In this document: piece by piece, positions 1-5,263 of the stretch | Layout of the letters: each line of letters opens with the position of its first letter | Numbering within the stretch: the stretch's first letter is position 1 | From: Caldilineaceae bacterium | GTDB taxonomy: Bacteria > Chloroflexota > Anaerolineae > Caldilineales > Caldilineaceae | Assembly (NCBI GenBank): GCA_028819675.1 | Contig: JAPPKT010000198.1 | Location: 1 to 6,215 of the forward strand | Direction: 5' to 3' | DNA: 6,215 nucleotides | The notes under the pieces: model-generated | Databases searched by the model: none | The model's input: only the letters and a program-made list of their open reading frames with translations | What the model was told of the DNA's origin: nothing | Translations under genes and position numbers: made by a program

Positions 1-188
1 CCGGCGCCTTCACCCGTCTCGGCGCGCTGCTCGGCTTGGGCCTCTCTCTCAACCTTGGTATCGGCCTCCTCGAAGTCCCCGGCGAATGGCCCTGGAGTTA
101 CGCCATGCTCGCAATGTGGCACGGCCTTTTCTTGGTCACCGGCGCTGGCCGCGTCTGGGGCCTGGATGGGCTGACAAGTAGGAACTGA
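1..188 (+). CDS. DoxX-like membrane protein, C-terminal fragment (5' end outside window)
   Basis: The reading frame is open from base 3 to the TGA at 186-188 and gives 61 residues, cut off at the left edge of the window. The fragment is hydrophobic, with about two membrane segments, and ends in GRVWGLDGL followed by a short polar tail. It aligns by eye with the C-terminal part of the complete DoxX-like protein at 1409-1894. Shared landmarks are G-FT-L-AL, a conserved N-L, W-W-Y and GR-WGLD-L, about 21 identities in 60 positions. DoxX/DoxD-type proteins are small four-helix membrane proteins, some of which are subunits of thiosulfate:quinone oxidoreductase. Many others have no proven function. 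Its position just upstream of a thiosulfate-type permease supports a sulfur role, but this is inference. Start, full length and N-terminal domains cannot be judged here. Confidence 0.75.
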   Translation, partial: GAFTRLGALLGLGLSLNLGIGLLEVPGEWPWSYAMLAMWHGLFLVTGAGRVWGLDGLTSRN

Positions 189-335
189 GGCTGGGAACCG
201 CCAAATGGAATGCTCACCCTCTTTCTGCGCAGTGACTTACAAATCCTGCCCGAAAAAACTGGCTCGTTGTCTGTTTCCGGTTGGCTGGCGGCGGCCGCAA
301 CCAGCAACTGGTAACCGCAAACGGAACTCTGCCGC

Positions 336-1367
336 ATGACCATTCTGCTGGCCCTTGCCGCCGGTACAGTGCTCGGCTATCTCCTCGAAAGAGGCGATTT
401 CTGCTTCCATAGCACATTGCGCGGCCTCTTCCGCCGGCCGCCGCAACTGGACCTGGTCCGTGCCTATCTGCTGACGCTGCTCATCGCCATCCCGCTCGTG
501 CAGGGCATGATCGCCCTCGGCTGGATCACGCCCTGGATTGCCCCCTGGGCCTGGCAGGCGAACCTCGCCGGCGGCCTCATCTTCGGCGCCGGCATGGTCA
601 TCGCCGCCACCTGCGTGACCGGCATCTTCTATAAACTCGGCCACGGCATGCTAGGCGTGCTGGTCGGTTTGGCCACCTGGTCAATCGGTGACCTGCTCGC
701 CTGGCGCGGGCCCCTCAACCCTTTGCGGATCGCGCTCAACCAAAATCCAGTGGTAACCGATGGCCAAACGACCACCTTTTTGAATCTCCTCGGTGCCCCA
801 CTGGGGATCGCCCTGCTGCTCCTGCTTCTGGCCGCCGTCGCCCTTTTCCTTTGGCGCAGTCCCCGTCCCCAACAGGGAGACTACTGGTCGTGGCTGCCCC
901 TTGGCATAGCCGTCGGGCTCTTCACCAGCTTGGCCTGGCTCCTCGCCCGTGCCGGCGGCGCCAACTATACCTTCGGCACCTCACGCGTCCCCACTGCACT
1001 CTACGAACTGCTGCTGGGCGGCAGCGAATCCGGGAACCTTTGGATTCCCGTTGCACTGATAGCCCTGCTGCCGGGCGCCTTCATCGCCGCCCGCCGCGCC
1101 GGCACCTTCTGGGCCCGGGGAGAAACGACCGCCCGTTATACACAGCTGGCCGCAGGCGGTCTCCTCATGGGCATAGGCGCCGGTATCTCCGGCGGCTGCA
1201 ACCTTGGCCACTCCCTCGTCGGCGTCCCCCTCCTGAGCCTGGGCAGTATTACCACCACCCTGGCAATGCTGGTGGGCGTATATCTGACTGACCGCGCCGC
1301 TGGCCTGCTGCGCCACCTGCCGCCACACCTGAATCGCACCGCCCCCGGCACTTCAACGCCGGGCTGA
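336..1367 (+). CDS. YeeE/YedE family permease, probable thiosulfate (sulfur compound) transporter
   Basis: This 343-residue integral membrane protein has about nine hydrophobic segments and belongs by pattern to the YeeE/YedE (Sulf_transp) family. The family includes TsuA, which brings thiosulfate into the cell by relaying it along conserved cysteines. The protein has exactly three cysteines. C23 lies in GDFCFHS, C93 in AATCVTG and C288 in SGGCNLGHS, so they fall near the N-terminus, in the first internal repeat and in the second. This spacing fits the three essential cysteines I recall for the structurally studied YeeE. The glycine-rich GAGMVIAATC (84-93) and GIGAGISGGC (279-288) are the two repeat signatures. 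ATG 336 is the only sensible start: an in-frame TAA at 312-314 blocks extension, and the next part is the first helix. The ribosome binding site is weak (GGAA at 323-326). A DoxX-like gene lies on each side. Exact substrate is inferred; other reduced sulfur compounds are possible. Confidence 0.88.
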   Translation: MTILLALAAGTVLGYLLERGDFCFHSTLRGLFRRPPQLDLVRAYLLTLLIAIPLVQGMIALGWITPWIAPWAWQANLAGGLIFGAGMVIAATCVTGIFYKLGHGMLGVLVGLATWSIGDLLAWRGPLNPLRIALNQNPVVTDGQTTTFLNLLGAPLGIALLLLLLAAVALFLWRSPRPQQGDYWSWLPLGIAVGLFTSLAWLLARAGGANYTFGTSRVPTALYELLLGGSESGNLWIPVALIALLPGAFIAARRAGTFWARGETTARYTQLAAGGLLMGIGAGISGGCNLGHSLVGVPLLSLGSITTTLAMLVGVYLTDRAAGLLRHLPPHLNRTAPGTSTPG

Positions 1368-1396
1368 ATATCGCGTAACGAACACTGAAATAGTAC

Positions 1397-1401
1397 AGGA
1401 G
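1397..1401 (+). promoter_or_regulatory. Ribosome binding site of the second DoxX-like gene
   Basis: AGGAG lies 7 nt before the ATG at 1409. It is the best Shine-Dalgarno match in the first half of the window and fixes the start of the downstream gene. It sits in the 41-nt gap after the permease gene, which contains no visible terminator, so the two genes are probably cotranscribed. Confidence 0.75.
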
Positions 1402-1408
1402 CATCGAA

Positions 1409-1894
1409 ATGGGTCAGGAACAGAACACAGCTCGACAGGCCACCGCCATTCTACGCATAACACTAGGGGTGATACTGATTGTCACCTGGTTCAAAAATCT
1501 GCAGGATGGAATCTACACAGCCGATGGCATCGTCGGTCTCTTTAACTATCTCTTTAATGACAACGGCGGCGGCCCCGCCTTCTATCGGGCGCTGATCAAC
1601 GGCACAATCCTCCAGGTGCCCGGGCTGTTCGCAGTCTTTCAACTGATCGGAGAGTTGCTGCTCGGCCTCGGGTTGCTGGTCGGCCTCTTCACGCCTCTGG
1701 CTGCCCTCGGCGCCGCCCTCTTTTTCTTCAACCTGTTTCTGGCCTACTTGGGCGGCAACGACTGGATCTGGACCTACGTGCTGCTCACCGTCTCCGCCCT
1801 GGTCGTGGCCCTGGCCCAGTCCGGCCGCGCTTGGGGACTGGATAGCCTGCTCCTGCGGCGGTTGGGAGAACCCCCGGGCGGCCCCATCTGGTAA
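1409..1894 (+). CDS. DoxX family membrane protein
   Basis: The product is a 161-residue membrane protein with four likely helices (about 12-29, 72-93, 96-114 and 119-136). Between helices 1 and 2 is a loop of about 40 residues rich in Gly, Asn and Asp. The C-terminal signature GRAWGLD (139-145) and the overall size match the DoxX/DoxD-type family. Some members are the small membrane subunit of thiosulfate:quinone oxidoreductase, which passes electrons from thiosulfate to quinone. Others act in redox stress or are uncharacterised. The start is well supported by AGGAG 7 nt upstream. The gene follows the YeeE/YedE permease by 41 nt and resembles the fragment at the window's left edge, so the permease is bracketed by two related proteins. 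A sulfur oxidation role is inferred from this context. No DoxA-like partner is visible. Family assignment is fairly sure, biochemical role is not. Confidence 0.8.
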   Translation: MGQEQNTARQATAILRITLGVILIVTWFKNLQDGIYTADGIVGLFNYLFNDNGGGPAFYRALINGTILQVPGLFAVFQLIGELLLGLGLLVGLFTPLAALGAALFFFNLFLAYLGGNDWIWTYVLLTVSALVVALAQSGRAWGLDSLLLRRLGEPPGGPIW

Positions 1895-1990
1895 AGACGT
1901 CAGATCTTTACACACCGTCCCTGCATCCCTGCCCTGTGCGCGCCCAACTTTCCGCATGGAGCCGCAGAGTGTGCAGTGAGCGAAAGAGCT

Positions 1991-2014
1991 TGTGTTCACT
2001 TTGAATTCAACACA
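1991..2014. promoter_or_regulatory. Inverted repeat in the gap upstream of the glycosyltransferase run, possible operator
   Basis: TGTGTT (1991-1996) and AACACA (2009-2014) are perfect reverse complements separated by 12 nt. A second, separately centred 10-bp palindrome, TTGAATTCAA, lies inside at 2001-2010. The pair sits about 75-100 nt before the start of the CslA-like gene, in the largest gap of the window (1895-2088). That position would suit a regulator site for the glycosyltransferase run. I found no good -35/-10 pair beside it, and the two symmetries do not share a centre, so one or both may be chance. Confidence 0.25.
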
Positions 2015-2088
2015 CTCCTGCTGTCACCTCCCCGCGTGGCAGTCGACCTGGCAACCGGAGCCCGGAAACTGAAGGCTGATATTTTCGT

Positions 2089-3567
2089 ATGACGGTTCTG
2101 CAACTTATCTACATCATCGGCGCGTCCCTTCTCGCCATCTATGGCCTGCAGGCGCTCCTTCTGACCCTAATCGCCCGGCGAACCCTCTTCGACGCCGAAC
2201 CGCCGCCACCCCCCGACATACGGGAATACGCTTCCGTTACCGTTCAGCTCCCCGTCTTCAACGAACGTCACGTCGTCCGACGCCTGATCGACGCCGTCGC
2301 CGCCTTCGACTGGCCCGCAGACCGGCTTCAGATCCAGGTCCTCGACGACTCGACCGACGATACCAGTCAGATCATCGCCAACTGCATCGCCTACCACCGC
2401 CGCAACGGCGTCGACATCACCCAACACCACCGCACCGTACGCAAAGGCTACAAAGCCGGCGCCCTGCGCGAGGGGCTCGCCCACGCCCGCGGCGAATTCA
2501 TCGCCATCTTCGACGCCGACTTCGTGCCCCCGCCCGACTTTCTGCAGCGTACTATCTCCCCCTTCGACAATCCCGAGGTCGGCTGCGTCCAGGCCCGCTG
2601 GGGCCATCTCAACGCCAACGTCTCCCGTCTCACACTTGCTCAATCCCTCGGCATCGACGGCCACTTCGTCGTCGAACAGCGGGCCCGCAACGAGCTGGGC
2701 GCGCTGCTCAACTTCAACGGCACCGCCGGCCTCTGGCGCCGCTCCTGCATGGACGAAGCCGGCGGCTGGCAGGAGGACACGCTCACCGAAGACCTCGACC
2801 TCAGTTACCGCGCGCAACTGTGCGGCTGGCGCGTCGCCTACCTGCCCGACGTGATCGTGCCCGCAGAGATCCCCGTCTCTGTTGACGCCTTCAAGCGGCA
2901 GCAGTTCCGCTGGGCCAAGGGTAGTATGCAGACGGCAAAAAAACTTTCCATCGCCGTCCTCGGCTCCGGGCAGCCCCTGTGGCGCAAGGTGCTCGGCATC
3001 GCCCATCTCACCGGCTACGCCGTCCACCCGCTCATGCTCCTCAACCTGCTCTTCCTGCTGCCGATGATGTCCTCCTTCAGCCCCGCTCTGAGAATCGCTT
3101 CCCTCTTTTCTCTCACCGCCATTGGCCCCCCGCTCATGTACTGGACCGCAATGCAAAGCCAGGGCGTCTCTGTCCGCCAGCGCATTCGCCGCCTCTTTGT
3201 GTTGCTGGGGCTGGGAACCGGCCTCTCCGTCAACAACAGCCGCGCTGTCTTTGAGGCCCTTCTTGGCGTCCGCAGCGCCTTCAAACGCACACCTAAGTTC
3301 GCCGTCACCCGCGCCAATAAGGACTGGCATACCAGCGCCTACGTTCTCCCCAGCGACCCCACCGTCTGGGCCGAACTCGTCCTCGCCGTCTACGCCAACG
3401 CGCTCCTGATATACAGTCTTCTCAACGGCTTCTGGTGGCTTTTCCCCTGGCTCTCCCTTTACGCCGGCGGCTATACCTATATCTCCTACCTGTCCATCCG
3501 CCAGGCCTGGGAAAAACGCGGCGCGCTGCGCCAGGAATTGGCTGCCGTACGGGAGGCGGGAGATTGA
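2089..3567 (+). CDS. Processive family 2 glycosyltransferase, CslA/cellulose synthase-like, membrane-bound
   Basis: This 492-residue GT2 enzyme has one N-terminal membrane segment (about 4-28), a cytoplasmic GT-A domain (about 48-285), and about four to five C-terminal membrane segments (about 301-470). The full processive-GT motif set is present: VLDDSTDDT with D86/D87 for nucleotide sugar binding, the metal-binding DAD (D142, D144), the catalytic-base motif TED (T233-E234-D235), and QQFRW (271-275) for the acceptor glycan. The domain order resembles plant CslA mannan synthases and bacterial COG1215 enzymes, and there is no PilZ domain. It probably polymerises a beta-linked hexose from a nucleotide sugar and may extrude it through the membrane, but sugar and linkage cannot be read from sequence. 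A further GT-associated segment, NNSRAVFEALLG with FKRTPK (382-403), precedes the last helices. ATG 2089 has only a distant GAAGG (2071-2075). The gene overlaps the next one by 4 nt. Confidence 0.88.
   Translation: MTVLQLIYIIGASLLAIYGLQALLLTLIARRTLFDAEPPPPPDIREYASVTVQLPVFNERHVVRRLIDAVAAFDWPADRLQIQVLDDSTDDTSQIIANCIAYHRRNGVDITQHHRTVRKGYKAGALREGLAHARGEFIAIFDADFVPPPDFLQRTISPFDNPEVGCVQARWGHLNANVSRLTLAQSLGIDGHFVVEQRARNELGALLNFNGTAGLWRRSCMDEAGGWQEDTLTEDLDLSYRAQLCGWRVAYLPDVIVPAEIPVSVDAFKRQQFRWAKGSMQTAKKLSIAVLGSGQPLWRKVLGIAHLTGYAVHPLMLLNLLFLLPMMSSFSPALRIASLFSLTAIGPPLMYWTAMQSQGVSVRQRIRRLFVLLGLGTGLSVNNSRAVFEALLGVRSAFKRTPKFAVTRANKDWHTSAYVLPSDPTVWAELVLAVYANALLIYSLLNGFWWLFPWLSLYAGGYTYISYLSIRQAWEKRGALRQELAAVREAGD
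3551..3556 (+). promoter_or_regulatory. Ribosome binding site that selects a TTG start for the DUF2064 gene
   Basis: GGGAGG lies inside the last codons of the CslA-like gene, 7 nt before TTG 3564. It is a near-ideal Shine-Dalgarno sequence at ideal spacing. The TTG shares bases with the upstream TGA stop (TTGA, 3564-3567), a typical arrangement for coupled translation. It argues against the longer open frame from ATG 3435, which would overlap the upstream gene by more than 130 nt. Confidence 0.65.
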
Positions 3568-4508
3568 CCGCCCAAAACGAGGGGGCAGCGCAAAGAGGCG
3601 GTAGCGAGCCTTCCTTGCCCGGCGACTCGTCCCTACCTGACGGCAGCCCCCTCATTCGACCCTCCATCCCATCGCACGTCGAAAATCCCGCCCGCCGCGC
3701 CCTGCTTGTCATGGCCAAACAACCCATCCCCGGCCGCGCCAAGACCCGCCTCGTCCCGCCCCTCACCAGCGACTCCGCAGCCTCTCTCTACCACTGCTTC
3801 TTGGAAGATATCCTGGCAACCGTGCGTGCCGCCGCCCACCTTGAAGCCTTCATGCCCGTAATCGCCTATACACCGGCAGCCGCATTCGGCTTCTTCCGCC
3901 GCCTCGCGCCCGATTTCTGGCTGATCCCACAGGATGGCTTGGCGCCGCCAGCCGGCCGCACACTTCCCACCGGCAGTCCAACCGCTATTTCCACGCCTCG
4001 GCCCGCTGCTGCAACGCGCTCCCAGTCCGCACGGCCGCAACAAGAGTCCCCCATCCACCGTCCCGAACGGCTGGGCGACCGTCTCCAATTCGTCCTCTCC
4101 ACTGTTCTCGGTTGCGGCCTTCGCCAGGTCGCCGCCATCAACAGCGACAGCCCCACCCTGCCCGCAGACCTTCTCAGCTCCGCCTTCCAACGCCTCGACG
4201 ATCCCCACGTCGACGCCGTCTTCGGCCCCTGCGCCGACGGCGGCTACTACTTCATCGGCGTAAAGGAGCCGCCCGGACGCCTCGTAACCGAAGTGCAGAT
4301 GTCCACCCCAACCGTCCTCCGTGATACGTTGGTCATCGCCGCCGAAGAAAACATCCGCGTCGATCTGCTGCCCGAATGGTACGATGTCGACAGCGCCGCC
4401 GAGCTCGATCGCCTGTCCGCCGAACTCGTTTCCCATCCCGAACGCGCCCCCGCCACAAGCCGCTTCCTGACCACCCAATGGACGTCGACGTCATCATCCC
4501 AGCCCTGA
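3564..4508 (+). CDS. DUF2064 / TIGR04282-type glycosyltransferase A protein with extension and insert
   Basis: With the TTG start this is a 314-residue protein. Family features are clear: ALLVMAKQPIPGRAKTRL (about 46-63, with the nucleotide-sugar-binding KTRL), INSDSPTLP with D195, ADGGYYFIG with D225, MSTPTVL (about 246-252) and DVDS (274-277). Family members are GT-A-fold proteins of roughly 200-230 residues, often beside other glycosyltransferases. Some database models link them to arsenosugar synthesis, but nothing here shows arsenic chemistry. Two oddities account for the extra length: an N-terminal Pro/Ser/Gly-rich extension of about 45 residues, partly encoded by a palindromic element, and a Pro/Ser/Thr/Ala-rich insert at about 126-167, just before RLGDRL. 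ATG 3711 is rejected as start because it would remove the first beta strand (RALLV). TTG 3615 is possible but lacks a ribosome binding site. The 3' end overlaps the next gene by 31 nt. Confidence 0.8.
   Translation: MTAQNEGAAQRGGSEPSLPGDSSLPDGSPLIRPSIPSHVENPARRALLVMAKQPIPGRAKTRLVPPLTSDSAASLYHCFLEDILATVRAAAHLEAFMPVIAYTPAAAFGFFRRLAPDFWLIPQDGLAPPAGRTLPTGSPTAISTPRPAAATRSQSARPQQESPIHRPERLGDRLQFVLSTVLGCGLRQVAAINSDSPTLPADLLSSAFQRLDDPHVDAVFGPCADGGYYFIGVKEPPGRLVTEVQMSTPTVLRDTLVIAAEENIRVDLLPEWYDVDSAAELDRLSAELVSHPERAPATSRFLTTQWTSTSSSQP
3579..3653. repeat. 75-nt imperfect palindromic element inside coding sequence
   Basis: The ends GAGGGGGCAGC (3579-3589) and GCAGCCCCCTC (3643-3653) are inverted repeats matching at 10 of 11 positions. 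Inside them a second arm pairs GGTAGCGAG (3600-3608) with CTCG (3626-3629) and CTACC (3633-3637), leaving TCC unpaired. The whole could fold as a nested hairpin. The element begins on a codon boundary, is exactly 25 codons long and stays open in the DUF2064 frame, encoding residues 6-30 of that protein. No flanking target duplication is visible. It may be a dispersed palindromic repeat captured in a gene, or untranslated spacer if the gene starts later. The hand-found pairing in GC-rich DNA is suggestive only. Confidence 0.4.
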
Positions 4509-5161
4509 ATGAGGCCGGCAACATCGCCCAACTCGTGCGCGAGGCCGCAGCACAACCCGTCGCCCGCGTCATCGTCGCCGACAACGGCTCCACCGATGAC
4601 ACCGGACCCCTCGCCGCCGAAGCCGGCGCCCACGTGGTCGTTGAACCCCGCCGCGGTTACGGTTACGCCTGCGCCGCCGGCGTCGCTGCCGCAACCGCCG
4701 ACATCCTCCTCTTTCTCGACGGCGACTTCAGTTCTCTGCCCGCCGAAATGCCCCGCCTCTTCCAACCCGTTCAACAAGGCCAGGCCGATCTCGTCCTCGG
4801 CTCGCGCGTGCTCGGCGATATCCTCCCCGGCGCCATGCCCCCCCACCAGCGCTTCGGCAACTGGCTCACCTCCGCACTCATGCGCCAGCTCTACCGCGTA
4901 GCCGTCACCGACCTCGGCCCCTACCGCGCCATCCGCCGAGACCTGCTGCAAAAACTCCACATGCAGGAGATGACCTTCGGCTGGCCCACCGAAATGATGG
5001 TAAAATGCGCCCGCCGGGGCGTCCCGATTCTCGAAGTGCCCGTCAGCTTCGCCCCCCGCCGCGCCGGACAATCCAAAGTAAGCGGAACCCTCCGTGGCTC
5101 AGTCCTCGCCGCCTACTACATACTCAGCGTCACCCTGCGCTACGCCTTCTCCAACTACTAG
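4478..5161 (+). CDS. DPM1-like family 2 glycosyltransferase, soluble
   Basis: This 227-residue GT-A enzyme opens with the typical first strand, DVDVIIPALNEAGNI (2-16). It continues with DNGSTDDT (35-42) for nucleotide binding, the metal-binding DGD (D81-D83), LGSR (107-110), DLGPYRAIR (145-153), FGWPTEMM (167-174) and EVPVSFAPRRAGQSKVSG (186-203). The last two blocks are typical of dolichol/polyprenyl-phosphate mannosyl- or glucosyltransferases, which move a sugar from a nucleotide to a lipid carrier at the cytoplasmic face. There are no clear C-terminal transmembrane helices; the segment at 207-223 is only moderately hydrophobic and may associate with the membrane. ATG 4478 was chosen because it places the family's first residues at the N-terminus; 34 further codons upstream (from 4376) are Arg/Pro-rich shadow of the previous gene. 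There is no clear ribosome binding site, but the 31-nt overlap allows coupling. Sugar and acceptor are unknown. Confidence 0.85.
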   Translation: MDVDVIIPALNEAGNIAQLVREAAAQPVARVIVADNGSTDDTGPLAAEAGAHVVVEPRRGYGYACAAGVAAATADILLFLDGDFSSLPAEMPRLFQPVQQGQADLVLGSRVLGDILPGAMPPHQRFGNWLTSALMRQLYRVAVTDLGPYRAIRRDLLQKLHMQEMTFGWPTEMMVKCARRGVPILEVPVSFAPRRAGQSKVSGTLRGSVLAAYYILSVTLRYAFSNY

Positions 5162-5210
5162 GCAAAAGCGAAACGTCGCGTCTTGAGCAACTATCCATCG
5201 ATCATGGTTG

Positions 5211-5238
5211 TTGACCATCCTCTGGTGTTCACTAAAAA
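5211..5238 (+). promoter_or_regulatory. Possible sigma-70 type promoter before the EamA gene
   Basis: TTGACC (5211-5216) differs from the -35 consensus by one base. It is followed after 16 nt by TAAAAA (5233-5238), which matches the -10 consensus at four of six positions. The site lies in the AT-richer spacer between the last glycosyltransferase and the transporter, and would give a leader of about 20 nt. The weak -10 keeps this tentative. Confidence 0.3.
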
Positions 5239-5262
5239 CTAGAAACTCAAAACTAGAAACTC
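5235..5262 (+). repeat. Perfect 14-nt tandem duplication directly before the EamA start codon
   Basis: AAAACTAGAAACTC occurs twice in immediate succession (5235-5248 and 5249-5262). The following AA of the third unit runs into the ATG at 5264. The repeat is far richer in A and T than its surroundings and occupies the place where a ribosome binding site would be expected; none is seen. Copy number changes by slippage could alter leader length. Whether the unit recurs elsewhere in the genome cannot be seen here. Confidence 0.85.
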
Positions 5263-5263
5263 A

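Noticed and set aside
300..312. ACCAG/CTGGT short inverted repeat upstream of the permease gene
   Set aside because: It is a 5-bp stem only; nothing else in 189-335 suggests a promoter or riboswitch.
1892..1910. TAAAGA/TCTTTA inverted repeat overlapping the stop of the DoxX-like gene, considered as a terminator
   Set aside because: The stem is only 6 bp and AT-rich, with a 7-nt loop and no following T-tract.
2167..3330. Long antisense open frame of 387 codons opposite the CslA-like gene
   Set aside because: It has Gly/Ala/Val/Glu-rich shadow composition, caused by GC-rich codon use on the other strand; the + strand gene has full catalytic motifs.
3435..3563. Upstream part of the long open frame that continues into the DUF2064 gene
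   Set aside because: It is Arg/Pro-rich, has no family similarity, overlaps the well-supported CslA-like gene, and a better start with a ribosome binding site exists at 3564.
4376..4477. In-frame extension upstream of the DPM1-like gene
   Set aside because: It is an Arg-rich shadow of the DUF2064 gene; the GT2 first strand begins directly after ATG 4478.
3633..4478. Antisense open frame of 281 codons opposite the DUF2064 gene
   Set aside because: It is Gly-rich shadow sequence with no recognisable domain.
4247..5071. Antisense open frame of 274 codons opposite the DPM1-like gene
   Set aside because: It has the same Gly/Ala-rich shadow composition and lies across two real genes with clear motifs.
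5204..5218. ATGGT/ACCAT hairpin in the gap after the glycosyltransferase run
   Set aside because: The 5-bp stem with a 5-nt loop and no T-tract is too short to call a terminator or operator.
5225..5233. GTGTTCACT, a 9-mer also found at 1992-2000 in the other main gap
   Set aside because: A shared 9-mer is not far from chance at this scale, and the surroundings differ.
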